Below, in pieces: positions 34,699 to 42,975 of a stretch of 64,000 nt of DNA. The translations under genes and the position numbers were made by a program. The notes below the pieces were generated by a model that did no database searches, was not told the DNA's origin, and saw only the letters and a program-made list of their open reading frames with translations. Origin of the DNA: an uncultured Lachnospiraceae bacterium (lineage in GTDB: Bacteria; Bacillota; Clostridia; Lachnospirales; Lachnospiraceae). Positions within the stretch are counted from its first letter, which is position 1. Every line of letters begins with the position of its first letter. The stretch spans positions 34,206 to 98,205 of the forward strand of contig CANQTL010000008.1 of assembly GCA_947626775.1 (NCBI GenBank). The letters run 5' to 3'.

Positions 34699-37290
34699 AT
34701 GAAGACGCAGAAATTTCAGGTGACGGGAATGACCTGTGCCGCCTGCAGCGCCCATGTGGAGAAAGCCGCGGCGGGTGTGGCGGGGGTCAGGAACGCGACA
34801 GTAAATCTTTTGATGAACAGTATGCTGGTGGATTACGACGAACCCGCGACGGTGCAGGCAGTCTGCGCGGCGGTGGAGGCGGCGGGTTATGGGGCGGTTC
34901 CGTCGGAGGCGGCGGCCGGCGCGGGAAAGATGGCGGGCGCGGCGGCCCTTGAGGACAGGGAGACGCCCAGAATACGCCGCAGGCTCATCGTGTCGCTGTG
35001 TCTGTTGATTCCGCTTATGTATGTGTCCATGGGACATCTCATGTGGGGATGGCACGTACCGGCGGCCTTTGCGGAGGATCCGTGGGCGATCGCGCTGTAT
35101 CAGCTGCTGCTGACGGGGCTGATCATGGTGATCAATCAGAGGTTTTTTGTGAGCGGATTTCAGGGGCTGCTTCACAGAGCGCCCAATATGGATACGCTTG
35201 TGGCGCTGGGAAGCGGCGCGGCGTTTGTATACAGCACGGCGGTGATGTTCCGCATGGGCGCGTATTTCAATGCGGGCAATGGAGAGATGGCGGCTCACTG
35301 CCTGCACGATATGTATTTTGAGTCGGCGGCGACGATCCTGACGCTCATTACGGTCGGCAAGATGCTGGAGTCGTACAGCAAGGGCAGAACCACGAACGCC
35401 ATCAAGGGGCTGATGGATCTTGCGCCGAAAACGGCGCATGTGCTGCGGGACGGCGCGGAGATTACGATTCCGGCGGAAGAGATTGCCGAGGGAGAGATTT
35501 TTATCGTCAGGCCCGGCGAGAGCATTCCGGCGGACGGCGAGGTTCTGGAGGGGGAGAGCGCGGTGGACGAATCGGCGCTGACAGGCGAGAGCCTTCCTGT
35601 GGACAAGAGCGCGGGGAGTTCTGTGAGTTCGGCGACGATCAACAGGAACGGCGCGTTGAAGTGCCGTGCCGTCCGCGTCGGCAGGGATACCACGCTGCAG
35701 CAGATCATCGATATGGTGGAGAATGCGGTGGCGACCAAGGCGCCTATCGCGCAGATCGCCGACAGAGTGTCCGCCGTGTTTGTGCCGGCGGTTATTGTTC
35801 TCGCGGCGGCCACGGGATTGATCTGGCTTGCAGCCGGCGCGGGCGTCGGCAGAGCGCTGTCCCATGCCGTCAGCGTGCTTGTGATCAGCTGTCCCTGTTC
35901 GCTGGGGCTGGCCACGCCCGTGGCGATTATGGTGGGCAGCGGCATGGGCGCGAGGCAGGGCATTCTCTTCAAGAATGCGACGGCCCTGGAGCAGGCGGGC
36001 AAGACGGATTTTATCGTGCTGGATAAGACGGGGACGATCACGGAGGGCAGTCCCCGGGCGACAGATCTGTGCCCGGCGCCCGGCGTGTCCGAACAGGAAC
36101 TGCTCCGGGTGGCCGCGGCGCTGGAGGGAAAGAGCGAACATCCGTTAGCAAAGGCGGTCTGCCTGAGGGCCGAAGAGGACGGGATAGAGCCGGAGGACGT
36201 TGGGGATTTTCGCGCGCTGCCGGGTTCCGGCGTGGAGGGAACGATAGACGGCCTGGCCGCGCTCGGCGGCAACGCGGCGCTCTTCGAGGCGCGGGGACTG
36301 CTCGCGGCGGAGGCGCGCGCGGAGGGCGACCGGATGGCCGGAGAGGGCAAGACGCCGCTCTATTTTGCGCTCGGCGGCAGATTCGCAGGCATGATCGCCG
36401 TGGCCGATGTGGTGAAGCCGGACAGCAGACAGGCGATCCGGGAGCTGCGGAATATGGGAATACAGACGGTCATGCTGACCGGGGACAACCGGCGGACGGC
36501 GCAGGCCATCGGCAGACAGGTGGAACTCACGCAGATCGTGTCGGATGTTTGGCCGGATGATAAAGAGGCGGTGGTGCGGCGGCTGTCAGAGTACGGACGG
36601 GTCGCCATGGTCGGCGACGGGATCAACGACGCTCCGGCGCTGACGAGAGCCGACGTGGGGATCGCGATAGGCGCGGGCGCCGACGTGGCGCTGGACGCTG
36701 CGGATATCGTCCTGATGAAGTCGGGGCTGTCCGACGTGGCGGCGGCGGTCAGGCTTTCCAGGCAGACGCTCCGCAATATCAGAGAGAATCTGTTCTGGGC
36801 GTTCTTCTACAACTGTATTGGCATTCCGCTGGCGGCGGGCGTTCTCGAGCCGGCGGCCGGCATTTCCCTGAGCCCGATGTTTGCCGCCGCGGCGATGAGC
36901 CTGTCCAGCGTCTGCGTCGTCACGAACGCGCTGCGGCTGAATCTGTTCGGGATCCATTCGAGCGGACGGGACAGAAAGAAACGGGAGGTACCGATGCCGG
37001 ACCTTGCGGACGGCTTGGGAAATAAAGCGCATGAATGCGCGGAGAACAAGAATCATAAGGAGGACAATCAAATGGTCAGAACACTGGACATCGAGGGAAT
37101 GATGTGCGCCCACTGTCAGGCGCACGTACAGAAGGCGCTGGAAGGCGTGGCGGGCGTGACACAGGTTGCTGTCAGTCTGGAGGAGAACAAGGCGACGGTG
37201 ACGTCGGACGCCGCGGTGCAAGAGCAGGCGCTGATCGACGCGGTGGCGGAGAGCGGCTATAAGGTAACGGCCTGCAGCGTGGAAGCGTAG
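34699..37290 (+). CDS. copA: Copper-exporting P-type ATPase with C-terminal CopZ-like domain
   Basis: An 863-residue P1B ATPase exporting Cu(I). The N-terminal heavy-metal domain has MTCAACSAHVEKA. About eight helices include the ion motif CPCSLGLATP near residue 397. The phosphorylation site is DKTGTITEG near 441 and the hinge is MVGDGINDAPAL near 638. After the last helix there is a hydrophilic linker of about 45 residues, then a second heavy-metal domain (MMCAHCQAHVQKALEGVAG, residues 792-863) that looks like a whole CopZ chaperone. A strong internal ribosome site precedes that domain. CsoR control is expected from the shared promoter. Confidence 0.95.
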   Translation: MKTQKFQVTGMTCAACSAHVEKAAAGVAGVRNATVNLLMNSMLVDYDEPATVQAVCAAVEAAGYGAVPSEAAAGAGKMAGAAALEDRETPRIRRRLIVSLCLLIPLMYVSMGHLMWGWHVPAAFAEDPWAIALYQLLLTGLIMVINQRFFVSGFQGLLHRAPNMDTLVALGSGAAFVYSTAVMFRMGAYFNAGNGEMAAHCLHDMYFESAATILTLITVGKMLESYSKGRTTNAIKGLMDLAPKTAHVLRDGAEITIPAEEIAEGEIFIVRPGESIPADGEVLEGESAVDESALTGESLPVDKSAGSSVSSATINRNGALKCRAVRVGRDTTLQQIIDMVENAVATKAPIAQIADRVSAVFVPAVIVLAAATGLIWLAAGAGVGRALSHAVSVLVISCPCSLGLATPVAIMVGSGMGARQGILFKNATALEQAGKTDFIVLDKTGTITEGSPRATDLCPAPGVSEQELLRVAAALEGKSEHPLAKAVCLRAEEDGIEPEDVGDFRALPGSGVEGTIDGLAALGGNAALFEARGLLAAEARAEGDRMAGEGKTPLYFALGGRFAGMIAVADVVKPDSRQAIRELRNMGIQTVMLTGDNRRTAQAIGRQVELTQIVSDVWPDDKEAVVRRLSEYGRVAMVGDGINDAPALTRADVGIAIGAGADVALDAADIVLMKSGLSDVAAAVRLSRQTLRNIRENLFWAFFYNCIGIPLAAGVLEPAAGISLSPMFAAAAMSLSSVCVVTNALRLNLFGIHSSGRDRKKREVPMPDLADGLGNKAHECAENKNHKEDNQMVRTLDIEGMMCAHCQAHVQKALEGVAGVTQVAVSLEENKATVTSDAAVQEQALIDAVAESGYKVTACSVEA
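37072..37290 (+). CDS. Possible internally initiated CopZ copper chaperone (in frame with copA)
   Basis: In frame with copA, ATG 37072 lies 8 nt after TAAGGAGG (37056-37063), the best-matching ribosome site in the region. Initiation there would release a 72-residue heavy-metal-associated domain (VRTLDIEGMMCAHCQAHVQ...) of exactly CopZ size. This suggests a former copA-copZ pair whose intervening stop was lost while the copZ start signals remain. Free CopZ production is inference. Confidence 0.55.
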   Translation: MVRTLDIEGMMCAHCQAHVQKALEGVAGVTQVAVSLEENKATVTSDAAVQEQALIDAVAESGYKVTACSVEA

Positions 37291-37452
37291 GCGCGCCATG
37301 CGGCGGTCTTTGTTCAACTTGTATAGGAAAGGCGGTTTTTCTTCGGCAACTTGCCTATCGAGCCGGAAAATGAAGAGGAAACTGAGCAAATTCTACAATG
37401 GAATTCAAAATCTTTGTGGAATAATGGCATGGCAAAGAACGGACAAATTCGC

Positions 37453-37458
37453 TATACT
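37453..37458 (+). promoter_or_regulatory. Candidate -10 of the sugar ATPase gene
   Basis: TATACT (37453-37458) with a weak TGGCAA 17 bp upstream. The gap 37291-37517 otherwise holds no gene and no clear terminator for copA. Confidence 0.4.
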
Positions 37459-37517
37459 GTTTGCAGAGTCAATTTTCAGCGGATACCGCTGGGACAAAAA
37501 ACAAATAGGAGGCAATC

Positions 37518-38624
37518 ATGGCAAGTTTATCTTTGAAAAATGTCTGCAAAGTTTATCCGAACGGCTTTGAGGCAGTGAAAGATTTCAACCTTGAAATCGC
37601 AGATCAGGAGTTTATCATTTTCGTAGGACCTTCAGGTTGTGGTAAGTCCACCACACTGCGTATGATCGCGGGTCTGGAAGACATCTCTTCCGGCGAACTG
37701 AAGATCGGCGACAGAGTCGTAAACGATGTAGAGCCCAAGGACAGAGATATCGCGATGGTATTCCAGAACTACGCTCTGTACCCTCATATGTCGGTATATG
37801 ACAACATGGCGTTCGGCCTGAAGCTGAGAAAGGTTCCTAAGGACGAGATCGATAAGATGGTAAAAGAGGCGGCGAAGATTCTGGATCTGACAGCGCTGCT
37901 CGACCGTAAGCCGAAGGCTCTGTCAGGTGGTCAGAGACAGCGTGTTGCCATGGGCCGTGCGATCGTTCGTAATCCTAAGGTATTCCTGATGGATGAGCCG
38001 CTTTCCAACTTGGATGCAAAGCTTCGTGTACAGATGCGTGTAGAGATTTCCAAGCTGCATCAGAGACTGGGCACAACGATCATCTATGTAACACATGACC
38101 AGACCGAGGCTATGACGCTTGGTACCAGAATCGTCGTTATGAAGGACGGCGTTGTACAGCAGGTAGATACGCCTCAGAATCTGTATCAGAAGCCTCAGAA
38201 TCTGTTCGTAGCAGGATTCATGGGTTCGCCGCAGATGAACTTCCTTGATGCGGTTGTCGAGGCAAACGGCAACAGCGCAAGCCTGAAGGTTGCCGGACAG
38301 TCTATTCCGCTTCCGGATGCAAAGGCTAAGAAGCTGATCGACGGCGGTTATGCAGGAAAGACCGTAACCTTCGGTATCCGTCCTGAGGATGTACATGACG
38401 CAGCTCAGTTTGAAAACGCTAAGTGCGTATTCGAGTCCACCATCAAGGTATACGAGCTGCTCGGCGCAGAGGTTTATCTGTACTTTGATCTGGCTGAGTT
38501 CCCGATCACGGCAAGGGTAGGCTCTCACACAACGGCAAGACCTGGCGATACGGTTAAATTTGCTTTCGATGTTGATAAGATTCACGTATTCGACAAAGAG
38601 ACGGAGCAGGTCATCACAAACTAG
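37518..38624 (+). CDS. Carbohydrate ABC transporter ATPase (MsmK/UgpC type)
   Basis: A 368-residue ATPase with one nucleotide-binding domain (Walker A GPSGCGKST, C-loop ALSGGQRQRVAMGRA, Walker B VFLMDEPLSNLDAKLR, switch His in YVTHDQTEAM) and a C-terminal OB-like regulatory domain (TFGIRPEDVHDA). No permease or binding protein is adjacent; such orphan MsmK proteins commonly energise many oligosaccharide importers. Codons differ from the neighbours (many GTA, GTT, CGT), as expected of a highly expressed gene. AGGAGG precedes ATG 37518. Confidence 0.93.
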   Translation: MASLSLKNVCKVYPNGFEAVKDFNLEIADQEFIIFVGPSGCGKSTTLRMIAGLEDISSGELKIGDRVVNDVEPKDRDIAMVFQNYALYPHMSVYDNMAFGLKLRKVPKDEIDKMVKEAAKILDLTALLDRKPKALSGGQRQRVAMGRAIVRNPKVFLMDEPLSNLDAKLRVQMRVEISKLHQRLGTTIIYVTHDQTEAMTLGTRIVVMKDGVVQQVDTPQNLYQKPQNLFVAGFMGSPQMNFLDAVVEANGNSASLKVAGQSIPLPDAKAKKLIDGGYAGKTVTFGIRPEDVHDAAQFENAKCVFESTIKVYELLGAEVYLYFDLAEFPITARVGSHTTARPGDTVKFAFDVDKIHVFDKETEQVITN

Positions 38625-38640
38625 TCAGAGATTTTTTGGA

Positions 38641-38671
38641 GGGAGATGCTCAGGCATCTCCCTTATTTTTT
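38641..38671 (+). terminator. Terminator after the sugar ATPase
   Basis: GGGAGATGC-TCAG-GCATCTCCC (38641-38662), then TTATTTTTTAT. The next gene starts only 20 bp later, so some read-through or a nested promoter is likely. Confidence 0.85.
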
Positions 38672-38690
38672 ATAGAAGCGAGGTTAAGCT

Positions 38691-39779
38691 ATGATTTCGA
38701 GTCAAGTGATCAGGAGCAGTATCGAGGAGCTTAAAACGATCTCCAGGATTGATCTGTGCGTGTGGGATCCGGAGGGCAAGGCGGTGGCGGCCACCTTGGA
38801 ATCCGCAGAGATCACGCCGGCATTGATCGCAGGATTCGCGGATTCTCCGGCGGACAGTCAGGTGATGGGGGAACATCATCTGATGAAGGTACTGGATGAC
38901 GAGGAGATGGTATATATTCTGGATGCGGTGGGGGCGGGCGACGACGCCTACATGATAGGAAGAATTGCGGTCAGCCAGCTGCAGCAGCTGATCGTCGCAT
39001 ATAAGGAGAGATATGACCGCAACAATTTCTTTCAGAATCTGCTCCTGGACAATATGCTGCTCGTGGACATCTATAATAAGGCGAAGAAACTGCATATCGA
39101 GGCGTCCGCCCGCAGAGCGGTATTCCTGATCGAGTCGGACAAGGAGAAAGATAACGTGACGACGGAGCTGCTCAACGGTATGTTTTCCGCACAGGTGGGC
39201 GATTATATCACGGCGGTGGATGAGAGCAGCGTTATTCTGATCAAGGAACTGGAGGGAGACGAAGATTACGCGAAACTGGAACAGGTCGCCAATACCATCG
39301 TGGACATGATGAACATGGAGGCTATGACGAATGTGCGCGTGGCCTACGGCACGATCGTGAACGAGCTGAAGGATGTCTCCAAGTCTTATAAGGAAGCGAA
39401 GATGGCGCTGGACGTGGGCAAGATCTTCTATGCGGAGAAAATGGTCACCGCCTACAATACGCTTGGGATCGGCAGGCTGATCTATCAGCTTCCGGTCAAT
39501 CTGTGCCGTATTTTTATCGAGGAAATCTTCGGCTCCGATGTGCTGAGCGGTCTGGACGACGAGACGCTGGCGACGATCAACAAGTTCTTTGAGAACAATC
39601 TGAATGTGTCGGAGACGTCCAGACAGCTCTATGTGCACCGCAACACGCTGGTCTATCGTATCGAAAAACTGGAGGCCGCCACAGGACTGGATATTCGCAG
39701 ATTTGAGGACGCGCTGACCTTCAAGATCGCGCTTATGGTCGTCAGCTATATGAAGTATCTGGATTCTCTGGATTATTAG
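38691..39779 (+). CDS. CdaR/PucR-type transcriptional regulator
   Basis: A 362-residue protein. The C-terminal HTH_30 is clear (FFENNLNVSETSRQLYVHRNTLVYRIEKLEAATGLDIRRFEDALTFKIAL). The middle holds a GGDEF-like CdaR sensory domain (VRVAYGTIVNELKDVSKSYKEAKMALDVG), and the N-terminus a sugar-diacid-recognition-like domain (MISSQVIRSSIEELKTISRIDLCVWDPEGKAVAAT). Its location next to an MsmK gene suggests control of carbohydrate uptake; effector and targets are unknown. Confidence 0.88.
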   Translation: MISSQVIRSSIEELKTISRIDLCVWDPEGKAVAATLESAEITPALIAGFADSPADSQVMGEHHLMKVLDDEEMVYILDAVGAGDDAYMIGRIAVSQLQQLIVAYKERYDRNNFFQNLLLDNMLLVDIYNKAKKLHIEASARRAVFLIESDKEKDNVTTELLNGMFSAQVGDYITAVDESSVILIKELEGDEDYAKLEQVANTIVDMMNMEAMTNVRVAYGTIVNELKDVSKSYKEAKMALDVGKIFYAEKMVTAYNTLGIGRLIYQLPVNLCRIFIEEIFGSDVLSGLDDETLATINKFFENNLNVSETSRQLYVHRNTLVYRIEKLEAATGLDIRRFEDALTFKIALMVVSYMKYLDSLDY

Positions 39780-39892
39780 AAGGCTCTTTCCGGCCCGCAG
39801 TCCGTCCGCAATACATTTTTGACAGGAGGTGCGCATATATATAGATAGTGCACCGGCATTTGCGGCGAAGTGATGCGGGGGAAAGGAGAGCC

Positions 39893-40810
39893 ATGTATCG
39901 GAGAGAGATCATATACATCGGATTGTACAGAAACGGGGACAGAGTGAGCGGCGCCGGATTCCTGAAGGCGGAGAGCGGAGAAGAGGGGAGCAGGATGTAC
40001 CTGAAGACACAGAATATTCCGCTCGGTATTAACGGTCGGTTTCCCGTGCGCGTGCAGGACGGCGGCGGATGGAAAGAACTGAGCAGCATCACCGTGCAGG
40101 ACGGCGGCGGATGCTGGGAGGAACGGCTGCGGGAGACGGTCGTGGGACCGGTTGTGCAGATCAGGCTGTCGGGAGGATATGTGCTGGAGGGGAGAAGCAG
40201 GACGGCGCCCGAGATTGTACAGGATCCCGAGAAAACGGAAGCGGAGCATGCGCCTGTGGAGAGCGCGAAAGAAACATCCCGGAACACGGGAAGGCAGGAC
40301 GGGCCGGACCTGAGGGCGCGGGAAGATGCGGGGGAGACGGTCGAAGAGACGCCGAAGCCGGCAGAGAAAGCGCCGGAGGCCAGGGTTGTCACAGAGGAGC
40401 TGCCGCGCCGCCCGCTGCGGCTACAGAACCGTACGGCGGCGGAGAAGGAAGGCCAGCCGAACTTTGGCCTGAAAGAGGACAAGTGGGAGCAGATTCGCGA
40501 TACGTTCGAGCAGATTCATCCCTATGGAGACGAGCGCGTCTACGTAAAGCTGGAGCCGAAGGATTTTGTGATTCTGCAGGGGAAATACCAGCATCTGGTC
40601 AACAACAGTTTCCTGCTGCACGGATTCTATAATTATCGCTATGTGATCCTGGGAAAAGAGAGGGAGGAATACTGTCTGGGTGTGCCCGGCGTGTTCTATG
40701 AGCGCGAGAAAATGGTCGCGCAGATGTTTGGATTCGAGGCTTTCGAGTGCCCGGAAAGAGATGTGAAGGCGGGCGTGTTCGGCTATTATCTCAGGAGAGT
40801 AGAGCTGTAG
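39893..40810 (+). CDS. Protein of unknown function with variable acidic linker
   Basis: A 305-residue soluble protein in three parts. Residues 1-85 resemble a small beta domain (EIIYIGLYRNGDRVSGAGFLKAE). Residues 86-195 are a low-complexity linker rich in E, K, P and A. The C-terminal part is well ordered (WEQIRDTFEQIHPYGDERVYVKLEPKDFVILQGKYQHLVNNSFLLHGFYNYRYVILG ... GVFGYYLRR). The layout resembles Lachnospiraceae-restricted proteins of unknown function; I cannot name the family with certainty. AAAGGAG precedes ATG 39893. Confidence 0.8.
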   Translation: MYRREIIYIGLYRNGDRVSGAGFLKAESGEEGSRMYLKTQNIPLGINGRFPVRVQDGGGWKELSSITVQDGGGCWEERLRETVVGPVVQIRLSGGYVLEGRSRTAPEIVQDPEKTEAEHAPVESAKETSRNTGRQDGPDLRAREDAGETVEETPKPAEKAPEARVVTEELPRRPLRLQNRTAAEKEGQPNFGLKEDKWEQIRDTFEQIHPYGDERVYVKLEPKDFVILQGKYQHLVNNSFLLHGFYNYRYVILGKEREEYCLGVPGVFYEREKMVAQMFGFEAFECPERDVKAGVFGYYLRRVEL

Positions 40811-40857
40811 ACGAAAGGGATGAGGCACGGATGTGTCCGGAGTCTTCTGGCGTCAAA

Positions 40858-41122
40858 AAACCGTGCGCCTGCCGTCGAACTTAACCCATACACGTTACCT
40901 TTACAGTTGACTCCGCCAGGCACCCTTACGGCACATGGAAGATTCCGCTTAGTGCTGCTGTGTTCCCACCCTGACACGGTTCATGGATTTCCATTGCGTA
41001 AGACCCAAACTTCAACGCCACTTATAAAGGGCAGCTGCACAAGCGTACGCCCTCGGGCACGCATCACCCCCACTAGAGCGGATTGTGGGTACAGGACACC
41101 GCTAACGTCCCGGCTGCACGGT
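40858..41122 (-). ncRNA. ffs: Signal recognition particle RNA, large Bacillus/Clostridia type
   Basis: Read on the minus strand, the RNA begins ACCGTGCAGCCGGG and ends GGCGCACGGTTTTTT, its two ends pairing. The 5' part has the Alu-domain landmarks GTTAGCGGTGTCCTGTACCC and CAATCCGCTCTAG. The central S domain has GTTTGGGTCTTACGCAA and the helix 8 hairpin GTCAGG-GTG-GGAA-CAC-AGCAGC with the canonical GGAA tetraloop and asymmetric loop that bind Ffh. The size, about 265 nt, fits the large class. A consensus promoter stands at the right distance. Confidence 0.95.
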
Positions 41123-41128
41123 TTTATT

Positions 41129-41157
41129 AGTATACTGTTTTTTTGCCCGTTTGTCAA
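41129..41157 (-). promoter_or_regulatory. Promoter of SRP RNA
   Basis: On the minus strand TTGACA (41157-41152), 17 bp, TATACT (41134-41129), giving a start near 41122, exactly at the predicted RNA end. Confidence 0.88.
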
Positions 41158-41194
41158 TGGCGGCGGGGCGCACGCGATCCCTTGCGCCTGCCGG

Positions 41195-41893
41195 CTACTG
41201 ATCGGATCCTGTGCCGAGATCCAGCGGATAATATTTTGTACTGGTGATCCGGCTCACGGTGCTGCCGTCGGCCTCCGTTTCCACATACAGGCTGTAATCG
41301 CCCCGCTCCCACAAGGAGGTGTAATCGGACGTTGTTCTGCCGGCTTTTCCGATAGCTTCCCGGGCGGTTTCCGAGGCGAGATCGGCAAAGGCGTATCCCT
41401 CTGCCGCGGTCAGCTCCGCGTCCGCATAGTCTTTTCGGACGGTGATCTCGTTTATGATGCACTCGGCGAGCGGGAGGGGCTTGGCGGTGTCGTTGATAAC
41501 GGACAGTTCCGCCGTCTGTTCGCCGTCCTTTACCAGAACGAGCATAGCGTAGCAGGTGTTCGGCTCCGCCTCTGAGCTGAGATCATAGACGTCCTCGTAG
41601 AGATAGCCGCCCGCCGCCTGATCGGAAAGGATCCCCACGCTCGTGTCCGTCAGGTCGTAGCCGGCGTCCGCCAGATCCTGCACGGTCGTCTTTCCGGGTT
41701 TTACCTCCACGCTGCCAAGGGTAACGATATACGGTTTCCCGCCGCCGATGGTAAAATCCCTGCACAGATAGAGCAGGCCCAGAACGGCGATGACGACGAC
41801 GGCTGAGCCGATCTGTTCGATCCGTTTTTTCTTCCTGCCTTCGGGACTGTTCTCATAGTCCTTTCGTTCCTGTTCCTTATCCACAATCTCCAT
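41195..41893 (-). CDS. Single-pass membrane protein of unknown function, putative LytTR target
   Basis: A 232-residue protein. A charged N-terminus (EQERKDYENSPEGRKKKRIEQ) precedes one transmembrane helix (residues about 28-46, IGSAVVVIAVLGLLYLC). An extracellular beta-rich part follows (YIVTLGSVEVKPGKTTVQDLADAGYDLTD ... YSLYVETEADGSTVSRITSTKYYPLDLG). No known family recognised. It lies behind a LytTR regulator gene on the same strand but has its own promoter with a pair of LytTR-type repeats (41947-42010). GAGGAGGG precedes the ATG. Confidence 0.78.
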   Translation of the reverse strand: MEIVDKEQERKDYENSPEGRKKKRIEQIGSAVVVIAVLGLLYLCRDFTIGGGKPYIVTLGSVEVKPGKTTVQDLADAGYDLTDTSVGILSDQAAGGYLYEDVYDLSSEAEPNTCYAMLVLVKDGEQTAELSVINDTAKPLPLAECIINEITVRKDYADAELTAAEGYAFADLASETAREAIGKAGRTTSDYTSLWERGDYSLYVETEADGSTVSRITSTKYYPLDLGTGSDQ

Positions 41894-41946
41894 AAGTTCC
41901 CTCCTCTGCTATGGCTTACATATATCAAACAAAGCGCCGTATATTC

Positions 41947-42010
41947 ACTATACAGCGCCTGAGAGGAAGGTTTTGCATTTTGTCAAAAAAACAGTTCAGA
42001 ATGTCAAAAA
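41947..42010 (-). promoter_or_regulatory. LytTR-type direct repeats and promoter, upstream of the 41893 gene
   Basis: In gene direction, TTTTTGACA occurs twice (42010-42002 and 41989-41981), 21 bp apart, 28 bp upstream of TATAGT (41952-41947). No good -35 lies at 17 bp, as expected of an activator-dependent promoter. The distal repeat overlaps the 3' end of the regulator gene. Confidence 0.6.
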
Positions 42011-42759
42011 TCAGGCGTCTCCTTTCCGTTCAGCAGAAGACAGAACCGCGTCTTCGCCGTCTTCTGCCGGTCCGCGCTGATCGGCAGCACTGTCCCGTCC
42101 ATCATGACTACCTCGGCGGAACCGATTCTTTTGATGTGGTCGAAGTTGACGAGGAAGGACTGATGGATCCTGAGGAAACGGCTGCCCTGCGAAGAAGGGA
42201 AACGCTTTTCCAGATCGTTCATCTTTCCGTAAAACATATCTGAGTCCCCGCTTTTCGCCCCCGTTCCGGCCATGTGGATATGGATCTGCCTGCCGCGGCT
42301 CTCGAAGTATGCGATCCTGTCAAAAGGTATTTTGTGAACGGCTTTTTTGTAGGTGAAAGAAAAATAGCCCGCCCTGCGCTGTATCCGTCTGCAGGCGGAG
42401 CAGAAAACCTCGCGGAAAGCCGCGCGCCCGATCGGTTTGGAGAGAAAACGGAAAGGCTCTGTGGAAAACAGTTCTTTCAGATATTCTTCATGGCCGGACA
42501 CATAGACGATCAGCATGGGAAGATCCAGTTCCCGCAGCAGCCCGGCTGCGCGTATGCCGTCCATGCCGCCCATTTCAATATCCAGATAGACAATGTCAAA
42601 ATATGCGTTCTGTTCGGTGATCGTCTCTGTGAGAGCGGCGCCGTCATAGAACGATTCGCAGCTGATCTCGACATGCAGTTCGGCTGCGGTTTCCCGCAGC
42701 AGCGTCTCGATGGATCGTACTGTTTCCCGTTCGTCGTCGCATATGGCAATGTGGATCAT
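42004..42759 (-). CDS. LytTR response regulator 1 (AgrA-like)
   Basis: A 251-residue regulator. The receiver occupies residues 1-120 (IAICDDERETV, phospho-Asp in IVYLDIEMGGMDG, Lys in FLSKPIG). The LytTR DNA-binding domain occupies about 145-245 (IPFDRIAYFESRGRQIHIHM ... FLRIHQSFLVNFDHIKRI). No kinase gene is adjacent; an AgrC-like kinase 14 kb away is a candidate partner. AAGGAG precedes the ATG. It diverges from the 5'-nucleotidase operon across shared repeats. Confidence 0.92.
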   Translation of the reverse strand: MIHIAICDDERETVRSIETLLRETAAELHVEISCESFYDGAALTETITEQNAYFDIVYLDIEMGGMDGIRAAGLLRELDLPMLIVYVSGHEEYLKELFSTEPFRFLSKPIGRAAFREVFCSACRRIQRRAGYFSFTYKKAVHKIPFDRIAYFESRGRQIHIHMAGTGAKSGDSDMFYGKMNDLEKRFPSSQGSRFLRIHQSFLVNFDHIKRIGSAEVVMMDGTVLPISADRQKTAKTRFCLLLNGKETPDF

Positions 42760-42833
42760 TCCGTGCTCCTTCCCGGACTTTCCGTGCCGGTTTCCTCCGC
42801 GAGGTATCCCGGTCTGCGTCGATTTGGTTTTTC

Positions 42834-42862
42834 ATTATATCGTGTATCCGCTTGTTTGGCAA
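42834..42862 (-). promoter_or_regulatory. Promoter of LytTR regulator 1
   Basis: On the minus strand TTGCCA (42862-42857), 17 bp, TATAAT (42839-42834). The -35 is only 8 bp from the repeat pair serving the divergent operon, so one bound regulator could affect both. Confidence 0.75.
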
Positions 42863-42870
42863 GTGCGTTC

Positions 42871-42934
42871 TGGCGTAAAAAGACAGCCGTGTGGCGTGAG
42901 AAGTCGATGTGTTTTCCGGGCAATGTGCTATACT
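42871..42934 (+). promoter_or_regulatory. LytTR-type direct repeats and promoter of the nucleotidase/peptide operon
   Basis: TGGCGTAAAAAG (42871-42882) and TGGCGTGAGAAG (42892-42903) are 21 bp apart. The second starts 37 bp before TATACT (42929-42934), which is preceded by TGC. No -35 hexamer is present at 17 bp. Identical geometry recurs at 46182-46245. Confidence 0.65.
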
Positions 42935-42975
42935 TAGGTCAGAATCATACTATGAGCAGAAAAGAGGAGTGCGCA

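Noticed and set aside
41147..41194. GC hairpin GGCGCA..TGCGCC after the 41195 gene as a terminator
   Set aside because: No T run follows, and the SRP RNA promoter -35 is immediately adjacent; not supported as a terminator.
42274..42975. Upstream extension of the nucleotidase frame
   Set aside because: It crosses the LytTR regulator gene and the promoter region. The lipoprotein signal peptide and AGAGGAG place the start at 42976.
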